From Paenibacillus donghaensis (GTDB taxonomy: Bacteria; Bacillota; Bacilli; Paenibacillales; Paenibacillaceae): a stretch of DNA of 64,000 nucleotides. The position numbers and the translations under genes were made by a program. This document shows, in pieces, positions 26,336 to 34,140 of the stretch (position 1 is the stretch's first letter; the number at the start of each line of letters is the position of its first letter). The notes beneath the pieces were generated by a model, which was not told the origin of the DNA, did no database searches, and saw only the letters and a list, made by a program, of their open reading frames with translations. The stretch spans positions 1,364,001 through 1,428,000 of the forward strand of contig NZ_CP021780.1 in NCBI RefSeq assembly GCF_002192415.1, written 5' to 3'.

Positions 26336-26685
26336 GAAATCCTGTGATAGAATCGAATGTTCGCGAAACGTTGGGGGAGATAGCGCCTGCGTTCGCCCGT
26401 TATTCGGAGGACATGCTGTTCGGCGATGTGTGGAGAAGAGAGCAACTGATGCCGCGGGACCGCAGTCTTGTCACCATAGCTGCGCTTGTTGCCAGTGGGC
26501 ATACGGAGCAGCTTCCTTTTCATATCCGGCTTGCTCTGAAGAATGGCCTGGGCCAAGAGGAGTTGATTGAGGTCATAACTCATCTCGCATTCTATGCGGG
26601 GTGGCCACGGGCTGCATCTGCGCTGCAGGTAGCCAAGGAAACGCTGCAAGACGTCAATCTGGACTCGGAGACAAGCCGGGACTGA
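26332..26685 (+). CDS. carboxymuconolactone decarboxylase (CMD) family protein
   Basis: A 117-residue all-helical CMD/AhpD-like protein with the core RDRSLVTIAALVASGHTEQL, PFHIRLALKNGL and a C-terminal ELIEVITHLAFYAGWPRA. The AhpD-type CxxC is absent, so peroxidase activity is unlikely; the catalytic Glu/His positions of decarboxylases are plausible. It overlaps the tautomerase gene by four bases. The pair with the LysR regulator and nearby monooxygenase suggests a small detoxification or aromatic breakdown module. Confidence 0.85.
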   Translation: MRNPVIESNVRETLGEIAPAFARYSEDMLFGDVWRREQLMPRDRSLVTIAALVASGHTEQLPFHIRLALKNGLGQEELIEVITHLAFYAGWPRAASALQVAKETLQDVNLDSETSRD

Positions 26686-26696
26686 ACATACTGTGA

Positions 26697-26747
26697 GGGG
26701 CTGTCCCATAAGTCATGAAATGGCTGCTTGGGACGGCCCTTATTTTT
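26697..26747 (+). terminator. rho-independent terminator
   Basis: GGGCTGTCCCATAAG pairs with GCTTGGGACGGCCC around a short loop and is followed by TTATTTTTAAG. It ends the tautomerase/CMD unit. A similar GGGGCTGTCCCATAAGT sequence occurs at 53866-53882. Confidence 0.8.
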
Positions 26748-26834
26748 AAGTAGGATATACGTAAGCACTTGGTGAGGACACTCTGCAAAATTTTTTGCGC
26801 GAATAGGGGTGAATAAGGTCGAATGTAATGATTA

Positions 26835-26863
26835 TTGACACCAAAATCACAATCCCGTAGGAT
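26835..26863 (+). promoter_or_regulatory. sigma-A promoter of the AraC regulator gene
   Basis: TTGACA and TAGGAT are separated by 17 bases and lie about 90 bases upstream of the AraC-type regulator start. Confidence 0.5.
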
Positions 26864-26950
26864 GAATCTAAGCTGATCTATAGCCTTTAAAGTGCAGGCG
26901 GATTCAGTAGGTGATTCTGTGAATACATCTTACCCGGAGGTGAATAGAGG

Positions 26951-27886
26951 ATGGAAATTATGCTTACCGAGGACCGCTTTAGAGAGAAGGTGTTGTTTCA
27001 AAGGGAATATCCGATCCATCTGAGCGACACGATTGGAGTCACCACCCATTATCAAAGGCTGCATGCTCATGATGCGCTCGAAATCAATATGATCAAATCC
27101 GGTACCGGCTATTACATGATCAACGGGGAACGCCAAGATTTTCAGGGTGGGGATATCCTGCTGATTAACGCAAATGATCTTCACTGTGCTTATGAGACTG
27201 ATAATTTGGTGATGCAGGTTATTACCTTTGATGCTTCCTGGTTCCTGGGCAGTTTGCGCTGTGACCCTGATATTCTATGTCCTTTTAAAGAAATGGGAGT
27301 GTATTTCAATAATCTGCTGGACCGCAGCCATCCGAAGATGGATGAGTTACGGTCGCTGCTGCTGCGCATGCAGGAGGAGCATGAAGGCGGACAGCAGTCC
27401 TATACCTCGATCGTATATTCCTATTTGCTGCAGTTTCTGGTGGGCGTCAGCCGTTTTTTTCGTGTGGACAACCTGAAGAAAGGCAAGAGCACCGTCAGCC
27501 CGCTTCAGCTCGATAAAATGCGCCATGTGACCCGGGTGATGGAGCAGCGTTATGCCTATCCCTGGACTCTGGAAGAATTGGCTGCCCTGACCTATTTAAG
27601 TCCCTCGCGTTTCAGTGATATTTTCCGGCGTACGGTCGGAATGTCTCCCCTGATGTATCTAATCCACCTCCGACTGGAGCATGCATATTCGCTGCTTGAA
27701 TCCTCAGACCGCAAAATCGTCGACATTGCCATGGAATGCGGCTTCCGTACCTTATCCAATTTCAACCGGCTGTTCAAACGCCATATCGGAACCGAACCCC
27801 GGAATATTCGCGGCACCACCCCTACCGATTGCAGTAAGATAGTGTCAGTTTATGAGCAGTTAGGCGGAGAGCAAGGCGCAGAATAA
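26951..27886 (+). CDS. AraC-family regulator of the GH3/GH4 sugar operon
   Basis: A 311-residue regulator with a cupin N-terminal sensor domain (HYQRLHAHDALEINMIKSG, DFQGGDILLINANDLHC) and a C-terminal AraC double helix-turn-helix (WTLEELAALTYLSPSRFSDI, KIVDIAMECGFRTLSNFNRL). GGAGGT lies nine bases before the ATG. It directly precedes, on the same strand, the ABC transporter operon and is its likely activator in response to an imported sugar. The 75-base gap to the first permease could hold the operon promoter. Confidence 0.9.
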   Translation: MEIMLTEDRFREKVLFQREYPIHLSDTIGVTTHYQRLHAHDALEINMIKSGTGYYMINGERQDFQGGDILLINANDLHCAYETDNLVMQVITFDASWFLGSLRCDPDILCPFKEMGVYFNNLLDRSHPKMDELRSLLLRMQEEHEGGQQSYTSIVYSYLLQFLVGVSRFFRVDNLKKGKSTVSPLQLDKMRHVTRVMEQRYAYPWTLEELAALTYLSPSRFSDIFRRTVGMSPLMYLIHLRLEHAYSLLESSDRKIVDIAMECGFRTLSNFNRLFKRHIGTEPRNIRGTTPTDCSKIVSVYEQLGGEQGAE

Positions 27887-27961
27887 CGGTAATCTAAGGT
27901 TAGATAACATAACTCCACAGGTCACTGCAACTTACATATTTTGAGCGAAGGGAGGTCAAAA

Positions 27962-28918
27962 ATGAGTAAAGTTGCTGTTCAGCTCAAGCTTGAACGGAAG
28001 ATTAAGCAGGATATACTGCTTAAACGGATCTACAAGCAATGGGATCTTCAGCTGATGGTGGTGCCTGCCTTACTGTTTATCCTTGTCTTCAGTTATATCC
28101 CCATGTATGGCGTGCTGATGGCTTTTCAGGATTACAATCTGTTTAAGGGTTTTGCCGGCAGTTCCTGGGTAGGGCTTAAGCATTTTGAAATGTTCTTTAA
28201 CGCTCCGGAGTTCTGGACTATTATGCGCAACACGGTCGTTATCAGTCTGCTTAAGCTGCTGATAGGTTTTCCCGCCCCGATTATACTAGCCCTGATGCTG
28301 AATGAGATCAAGGGGAGGGCGTTCAAACGAACAGTTCAGACTATCAGCTACCTGCCGCATTTCTTGTCCTGGGTGATTGTCTCCGGGTTCGTGATGTCCA
28401 TGCTCTCCACGGAGAACGGCAGTGTAAATATGCTGCTGGAGAAGCTGAATTTAATTGAGGACCCGGTCAATTTCCTCTCCCTTCCGCAGTATTTCTGGTC
28501 CATTCTCGTAACAACAGGTGTGTGGAAAGAGATTGGCTTCTCCTCTATTGTCTACCTGGCCGCTATTGCCGGTGTCGATCCCCATATGCATGAAGCGGCG
28601 TCCATGGATGGCGCAAGCCGGCTTAGGCAGATGTTCTCGATTACGCTGCCCTCGATTCTGCCGGTGATTATCGTCTTCCTGATTCTCGCGATCGGCAATC
28701 TGCTCAGTGCAGGATTTGAAGACATTCTCCTGCTTGGCTCGAACCCGGTGCTGCGCGACGTTGGCGATGTCATCGATACGTATGTATACCGGATCGGTAT
28801 CCAGAACAACCGCTATTCTTATGCAACGGCGGCGGGACTCTTCAAATCATTAATCGGGGTGTTCCTGCTGGTAGGCGCCAATTACGCTGCACGCAAGTCC
28901 GGCAACAGCCTATGGTAA
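27962..28918 (+). CDS. sugar ABC transporter permease (LplB/MalF type)
   Basis: A 318-residue inner-membrane permease with six predicted helices and the EAA loop EAASMDGASRLRQMFSITLP, which docks the ATPase. The start at 27962 follows GGGAGGT; the frame opens seven codons earlier at a TTG without support. It works with the next permease and the binding lipoprotein. As is common for these CUT1 systems in Firmicutes, no ATPase gene is present; a shared MsmX-type ATPase elsewhere is expected. Confidence 0.9.
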   Translation: MSKVAVQLKLERKIKQDILLKRIYKQWDLQLMVVPALLFILVFSYIPMYGVLMAFQDYNLFKGFAGSSWVGLKHFEMFFNAPEFWTIMRNTVVISLLKLLIGFPAPIILALMLNEIKGRAFKRTVQTISYLPHFLSWVIVSGFVMSMLSTENGSVNMLLEKLNLIEDPVNFLSLPQYFWSILVTTGVWKEIGFSSIVYLAAIAGVDPHMHEAASMDGASRLRQMFSITLPSILPVIIVFLILAIGNLLSAGFEDILLLGSNPVLRDVGDVIDTYVYRIGIQNNRYSYATAAGLFKSLIGVFLLVGANYAARKSGNSLW

Positions 28919-28940
28919 GCACGAATGGAGGCGGTCATTC

Positions 28941-29834
28941 ATGAAATCCACAACCGGCGACAGAATCATGCTGGCGGTCATTTACAGCCTGCTGTCGCTC
29001 CTGGCGATTCTAGCCTTCTATCCCTTCTGGAATGCAGCTGTTATTTCCTTTAACAACGGTAGTGACACAGTGAAGGGAGGAGTCACCTTCTGGCCCAGAC
29101 AGTTCTCCCTGGAGAATTACAGGGTTGTATTTGAAGACAGCCGTCTGATTAACGGCTTTGTCATTTCCATCCTGCGGACGGTGATCGGCACGCTGGCTTC
29201 AATCGCTGCTACGGCCATCTTCGCCTATGGCATGAGTAAATCGGAGCTGATCGGCCGCAAGCCATATATGGTGCTGTGCATCATTACGATGTATTTCAGC
29301 GGTGGTCTGATTCCAACCTTCCTGCTGATCCGCGAGCTGCATCTGTTTAATACGTTCTGGGTTATGGTGATTCCCGGACTCATCAGTGTGTGGAATATGA
29401 TTATCTTCCGTACCTTTTTCAAAAGCATACCGGCAGGTCTGGAGGAATCCGCGCGGATTGACGGCTGCTCCAACTGGGGAGTGCTGTTTCGGATCGTTCT
29501 GCCTTTGTCCGGGCCAGTTCTCGCCACCTTGTCATTGTTCACCGCGGTATATCACTGGAATGACTGGTTTACACCCAGCATCTATATCAGCGATACCGGG
29601 CTGATGCCGATTCAGACCAAGCTGCAGCAGATTCTGAACTCGAACATTATGAGTGAGCAGCTGGCCCAGATGGATTCGGCAGCCCAAGGGCGGATGAGCA
29701 GAATGAAGGCGGTGACGACCAAATCGCTGTCGATGGCGACAATGATGGTTGCGACGCTCCCGATCCTCTGTGTCTATCCTTTTCTACAGAAATATTTCGT
29801 CAAAGGCGTAATGGTCGGATCATTGAAAGAATAG
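28941..29834 (+). CDS. sugar ABC transporter permease (LplC/YtcP type)
   Basis: A 297-residue permease with six predicted helices and EAA loop EESARIDGCSNWGVLFRIVLP. It ends FVKGVMVGSLKE, the usual C-terminus of CUT1 MalG-like permeases. GGAGG lies nine bases before the ATG. It follows the first permease by 22 bases and precedes the binding protein gene by 56 bases. Confidence 0.9.
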   Translation: MKSTTGDRIMLAVIYSLLSLLAILAFYPFWNAAVISFNNGSDTVKGGVTFWPRQFSLENYRVVFEDSRLINGFVISILRTVIGTLASIAATAIFAYGMSKSELIGRKPYMVLCIITMYFSGGLIPTFLLIRELHLFNTFWVMVIPGLISVWNMIIFRTFFKSIPAGLEESARIDGCSNWGVLFRIVLPLSGPVLATLSLFTAVYHWNDWFTPSIYISDTGLMPIQTKLQQILNSNIMSEQLAQMDSAAQGRMSRMKAVTTKSLSMATMMVATLPILCVYPFLQKYFVKGVMVGSLKE

Positions 29835-29890
29835 CACTGCAGAGCGCTGGCTTCAGCCACGAATTAGCCAATTCGAGGGGGATGTATACC

Positions 29891-31540
29891 ATGAAATCCG
29901 TTAGCAAAATAGCTTGTACCTTGACCGCCGTACTCAGTCTTACTCTGGGCCTTGCGGCTTGCTCCGGCAACAATTCGGGGCCGAATGCCGCCGGGAATGG
30001 GAAGAACGCGTCCAATACAACGTCGAAAGGGACTTATATACTTGGAGAGCAGCCGCTGGAATTCTCCTTCTACGGACATTATGACTGGTATACGATGCCG
30101 AATTGGGGAGAAGACCTCTCCACCAAGTGGATCAAGGAGAACAAGCAGGTGAACGTGGTGCCTGTCAGCTCCGGCGGCAATGCCAAGCAGAAGCTGAGCA
30201 CGATGATTGTGTCAGGCGAACTGCCAGATGTAATCTGGACAGAGCGCGGATCGGATGTGGAGCAGCTGCGGCAGGCCGGTGCGCTGGTTCCTTTTGACGA
30301 CTATCTGGACAAATACCCGAATCTCAAGAAGTGGGCGGGCGAAGAAACGCTGAATATGCTGCGCTCCGAAGACGGCAAGCTCTATCAGTTCCCGAACTGG
30401 TATACGACCCAGCCCAACGGCAACAGCGGTTATCTGGTCAATAAGAAAATTTATAATGAGCTAGGTGCGCCAAGTCTGGAAACAACAGAGGATCTGTATC
30501 ATTATTTAGTACAGGTGAAGCAGAAATACCCTGAGGTTGTGCCGCTTGAGGTAGGTCAGGGAGCGGAGGGTATCGACGTGCTGTCCTCGGCTTTTGCAGA
30601 GAACCGCCCTTATCAATACAGCGCCCTCAGCATGATGGCAGTCCCAAGCGGAAATGAATTAACATCGGTATTCAAGGATGCGGCCTTCCGGGAGTCGCTG
30701 GTCTATGCCAACAAGCTGTTCCAGGAACGGCTGATCAGCCAGGACGCCTTCACTCAGACAAGAGAGCAGGTCGAGCAGAAGATTATCACGGGCAATGCGG
30801 CTGTGTATGCGGCATCCAGTCCCACAGAATTTGGGGCCATCGGGCACTCGCTGCTGGAAGCCGAAGACCCGGAAGCAGGCTACATCATGGTCTGGCCGGT
30901 TCATAAGCAAGGGCTGGACAAGAATAAGATTTTCCCCGGCTCGTATAATCAGTTAGGCTGGAACGTCAGTGTCATCACCACGGCAGCCAAAGACCCGGAA
31001 GCGGTATTCGCTTTCCTGGATTGGTTCACCGGACCGGAAGGCCAACGGATTATTATGTGGGGACCGGAGGGCATCTATTGGGAAGGCACGGATGATGAGG
31101 AAGCACCGCTCTTTACCGAAGCATTCACGACTGATACGAAAGGCCGCGACGAACTGATGAATGCCACGGTCAATCTGCAGTGGAACGGCAATACGGTCTA
31201 TGTAGATAATTCCAAAATGAAGTTCGAGTCCACACTGCCTGAGGAGCTGAAGAGCTGGGAAACGAAGTGGCAGTCGGAAATTACCTGGAAGACGCAATAT
31301 GACACCACAGAATTCGTAAACCTGGCGCCTGCCGGCGATTCCCAGGAGGGGATTATCTCGCAGAGCGTGTCCGAAATTTATGAGAAAGCCAGAGCGCAAG
31401 CCGTGCTTAATGCCGGCAGCGAAGCCGAAGTGCTGGCCATTCTGGATAAAGCGGATCAGGATGCCGCGCAGGTCGGATATGCAGAGCTGCTGGCGTTCAA
31501 GACGCAGAAATGGCAGGATAATCTGAGTAAATTGAAGTAA
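29891..31540 (+). CDS. extracellular sugar-binding lipoprotein
   Basis: A 549-residue lipoprotein (signal peptide, lipobox LGLAAC) of the large LplA/YtcQ class of solute-binding proteins. Recognisable pieces are VSSGGNAKQKLSTMIVSGEL and PDVIWTERGSD near the N-terminus, and FLDWFTGPEGQRIIMWGPEG. The ATG at 29891 follows GAGGGGG by nine bases. It delivers an oligosaccharide to the two permeases encoded upstream. A GC-rich inverted repeat in the gap after it (31555-31600) has no T-run and may stabilise the upstream mRNA. Confidence 0.9.
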   Translation: MKSVSKIACTLTAVLSLTLGLAACSGNNSGPNAAGNGKNASNTTSKGTYILGEQPLEFSFYGHYDWYTMPNWGEDLSTKWIKENKQVNVVPVSSGGNAKQKLSTMIVSGELPDVIWTERGSDVEQLRQAGALVPFDDYLDKYPNLKKWAGEETLNMLRSEDGKLYQFPNWYTTQPNGNSGYLVNKKIYNELGAPSLETTEDLYHYLVQVKQKYPEVVPLEVGQGAEGIDVLSSAFAENRPYQYSALSMMAVPSGNELTSVFKDAAFRESLVYANKLFQERLISQDAFTQTREQVEQKIITGNAAVYAASSPTEFGAIGHSLLEAEDPEAGYIMVWPVHKQGLDKNKIFPGSYNQLGWNVSVITTAAKDPEAVFAFLDWFTGPEGQRIIMWGPEGIYWEGTDDEEAPLFTEAFTTDTKGRDELMNATVNLQWNGNTVYVDNSKMKFESTLPEELKSWETKWQSEITWKTQYDTTEFVNLAPAGDSQEGIISQSVSEIYEKARAQAVLNAGSEAEVLAILDKADQDAAQVGYAELLAFKTQKWQDNLSKLK

Positions 31541-31617
31541 CAAATACAACACTGCGCGGCCGGGGCCAGAAGGGATAGTGGCTGGCTGCCCGGCACGCGA
31601 TACGGGAGCGGAAGAGA

Positions 31618-32610
31618 TTGAACTACTATTTGGGCATAGACGGCGGGGGCAGTAAGACACTGGCAGTCATATCTGACGAAGCGGGGCGGATTATAGGCCG
31701 CGCGGTAACCGGATGCGGAAACCACCAGGCCGGAGCAGCGGAGGCTGAACAGAACATCCGTCAGGCCGTGGATGAGGTGCTGCGCTCGGCAGGTCTTGCG
31801 AAAGATAGAATCACCTATTCCGTATTCGGGCTGGCAGGAGCGGACCGGGAGGCCGATTTCCTGGTGCTGCGGCCGATGATTGCATGCCTGGGCTTGCAGC
31901 GGTATCACATCGTGTGTGACACAGTGATCGGCCTGCGCGCCGGAACCCGGCAGTCCTATGGAGCGGTCGTGATCTGTGGAACGGGCACCAACGCTTATGG
32001 AATAAACCGTCAGGGCGAGGAACTGCAGGTCGGAGGCTTCGGCTATGCCTTCGGTGATTTCGGAGGCGGCGGTTCTCTTGCTGTGGAGGTCTTCCGGTCC
32101 GTTATCCGGGCCTGGGAAGGGCGGGAACGTCCCACCAGATTGTCTCAGGTTGCACTTGCGGAGCTTGGCTTCACCACGACGGAAGAGATGTTCCATCATT
32201 ATCTGGATCACGGCATGCGCGTGCCTAACGGGCTTGCCAAGCTGCTGTTCGAGGTGGCGGAGCATGATGAAATCGCAAGAGAAATCCTGCGCAGGCAGGG
32301 GAGGGAGCTGGGTATTGCCGCAAGTGCGGTAATCCGCAAGCTGGGCATGCAGCAGGACAGCTTCGATCTGGTTATGGCCGGAAGCATTCTGACCCGTGGC
32401 GACAGCCGCTATATTGTACCCTATATTGAAGCGGAGGTTGCTTCACTGGCTCCGGGCTGCCGGTTGACGGTTCTTGGACTTGAGCCTGTGGCTGGGGCGC
32501 TGTATATGGCTATGGAGAGCAGCGGGTGTTCTGTGGAAGAACCAGTATATGAAGCGTTAGACCATCAACTATCTGTAAAGGCGGCGAATGTGGTATGGAT
32601 CAACGATTGA
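31618..32610 (+). CDS. BadF/BadG-family sugar kinase (N-acetylglucosamine kinase-like)
   Basis: A 330-residue ASKHA-fold protein of the BadF/BadG/BcrA/BcrD family, the branch that includes N-acetylglucosamine and glucosamine kinases. The phosphate-1 loop is LGIDGGGSKTLAVI, the adenosine/phosphate-2 segment VVICGTGTNAYGI, and YAFGDFGGGGSLAVEVF is typical of the kinase group. The start is TTG at 31618, nine bases after GGGAG. It overlaps the GH4 gene by 16 bases, so the kinase and a hydrolase acting on phosphorylated sugars are coupled. Confidence 0.85.
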   Translation: MNYYLGIDGGGSKTLAVISDEAGRIIGRAVTGCGNHQAGAAEAEQNIRQAVDEVLRSAGLAKDRITYSVFGLAGADREADFLVLRPMIACLGLQRYHIVCDTVIGLRAGTRQSYGAVVICGTGTNAYGINRQGEELQVGGFGYAFGDFGGGGSLAVEVFRSVIRAWEGRERPTRLSQVALAELGFTTTEEMFHHYLDHGMRVPNGLAKLLFEVAEHDEIAREILRRQGRELGIAASAVIRKLGMQQDSFDLVMAGSILTRGDSRYIVPYIEAEVASLAPGCRLTVLGLEPVAGALYMAMESSGCSVEEPVYEALDHQLSVKAANVVWIND

Positions 32611-33908
32611 AGGTGGCAGTAATAGGAGGAGGCTCCTCCTATACGCCCGAGCTGATCGAGGGCTTTATTCTGAATTACGCAACATTTCCGGTGACTGAAA
32701 TCGTGCTGGTAGATATTGAGCCGGGATTCCGCAAGCTGTCCATTGTAGGACAGCTTGCCCAGCGAATGATTGCCAAATCGGGGCTGCCGATCGAAATCAA
32801 GCTGACGCTGGACCGTCGTTCGGCGCTTGTGGGCGCAGATTTCGTGACCACCCAGATGCGTGTCGGCATGCTGGAAGCCCGCGGCTGGGATGAGACGATT
32901 CCGCTGAAATATGGGATGATCGGCCAGGAGACGACCGGTCCGGGCGGGATGATGAAGGCGCTGCGCACCATTCCCGTGCTGCTGGAGGTGGCCAGGGATA
33001 TGGAAGAGCTGTGCCCGGATGCCTGGCTGCTCAATTTCACGAACCCGGCAGGTATGGTGACCGAAGCTATCAACAAGCATTCGAAGATCAAATCGATTGG
33101 CCTGTGCAATTCACCCATCGCAGCGTACAAGTGGCTGTCATCCTTGTACGAGGTTCCGGCTGAGCGCATCTACTGTGAATTCGCGGGGCTGAACCATCTG
33201 CATTACATCAGCAGCATTACCATTGACGGAGAAGACAAACTGCCGGAGCTGCTGGCGAACCGGGATGGCTATTCTGCGCGCAATGTGCCGCAATATGAAT
33301 GGAATGCCGCTCTGCTGCGCACGCTGGGGGCGATTCCGTCCTACTATCTCAAATACTTCTACCTGCAGCGGGAGCTCCTGGCCGAGCAGCAGGCTGCGGC
33401 AGCCAAAGGCGAGACCCGTGCAGAAACTGTTCAGCGCTTGGAAGAGGAGCTGTTCGAGCTCTACCAGGACGTGAACCTGGCCGATAAGCCGAAGCAACTG
33501 GAACAGCGCGGCGGGGCGTATTACTCAGAGGCGGCGGTCCGGCTGATGAATTCTCTCTACAATGACACAGGGGATATTCAGACCCTGAATGTGGCGAATC
33601 AGGGGATTCTGGACTTTCTGCCGGATGACGCGAGCATTGAGGTGAACTGCAAGGTGCTTAAATCTGGGCCGGTACCTGTCCCGGTAACTGTCGTTCCTTC
33701 GGCGGCTAAGGGGTTGATCCATGCTGTCAAAACTTACGAGCAGCTGGCGATCGAAGCGGCAGTCAGTGGCAGCAGAGATCTAGCACTAACCGCGCTGGCG
33801 CATCATCCGCTGGTGCAGTCCGTTCAAGCCGCAGAGGCCATGCTTGCGGAAATGCTGGAGCAGAACAAGGCCTATCTGCCGCAGTTCTTTCAGCATGTTG
33901 TACAGTAA
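32595..33908 (+). CDS. GH4 6-phospho-beta-glucosidase
   Basis: A 437-residue NAD- and metal-dependent glycosidase of family 4. The NAD loop is VAVIGGGSSYTPELIEG, the specificity region FVTTQMRVGMLEARGWDETI, the metal/sugar site LCNSPIAAY and AGLNHLHYI, typical of LicH/CelF-type 6-phospho-beta-glucosidases. Such enzymes normally act on sugars phosphorylated during PTS uptake. Here the transporter is an ABC system and a kinase gene overlaps the start, so phosphorylation after uptake is likely. The 16-base overlap and weak ribosome site suggest coupled translation. Confidence 0.88.
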   Translation: MDQRLKVAVIGGGSSYTPELIEGFILNYATFPVTEIVLVDIEPGFRKLSIVGQLAQRMIAKSGLPIEIKLTLDRRSALVGADFVTTQMRVGMLEARGWDETIPLKYGMIGQETTGPGGMMKALRTIPVLLEVARDMEELCPDAWLLNFTNPAGMVTEAINKHSKIKSIGLCNSPIAAYKWLSSLYEVPAERIYCEFAGLNHLHYISSITIDGEDKLPELLANRDGYSARNVPQYEWNAALLRTLGAIPSYYLKYFYLQRELLAEQQAAAAKGETRAETVQRLEEELFELYQDVNLADKPKQLEQRGGAYYSEAAVRLMNSLYNDTGDIQTLNVANQGILDFLPDDASIEVNCKVLKSGPVPVPVTVVPSAAKGLIHAVKTYEQLAIEAAVSGSRDLALTALAHHPLVQSVQAAEAMLAEMLEQNKAYLPQFFQHVVQ

Positions 33909-33928
33909 GTGCACAGGAAGCGTTAGAC

Positions 33929-34075
33929 AACATAGTAAACGGCAGAAACATAGTAAACGGAAGAAAACGTAGCAAACGGCAGACAACATAGTGAACGGAA
34001 GGAAACATAGCAAACGGCAGACAACATAGTGAACGGAAGAAAACATAGCAAACGGTAATAAGCATAGCGGGCGGG
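33929..34075. repeat. ~20-bp tandem repeat between GH4 and GH3 genes
   Basis: Seven clear units and one degenerate unit of about 18-20 bases share ACATAGYRAACGG followed by CAGACA or AAGAAA. They fill most of the 232-base gap between the two hydrolase genes. The alternation of GTAAACGG, GCAAACGG and GTGAACGG gives a higher-order period of about 38 bases. No coding sense on the plus strand. Confidence 0.85.
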
Positions 34076-34104
34076 TCAGGAAGTCTTTGACCCGTCTGCT
34101 ATGC
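34062..34104 (+). other. long hairpin after the tandem repeat
   Basis: GCATAGCGGGCGGGTCA pairs with TTGACCCGTCTGCTATGC, about 17 pairs with one or two mismatches. The left arm grows out of the last tandem repeat unit. No T-run follows, so it is more likely an mRNA-stabilising or attenuating structure than a terminator. It ends 36 bases before the GH3 gene. Confidence 0.6.
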
Positions 34105-34140
34105 GGCATGTACAGTATAGTTCAAAGGGGTTGATTCACT

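Noticed and set aside
33929..34075. Possible CRISPR array in the GH4-GH3 gap
   Set aside because: The units are contiguous 18-20-bp tandem repeats without unique spacers.
33763..34109. Minus-strand frames with repetitive hydrophobic translations over the tandem repeat
   Set aside because: They are produced by translating the 20-bp repeat; no ribosome site, no family motif, and they overlap a real gene on the other strand.
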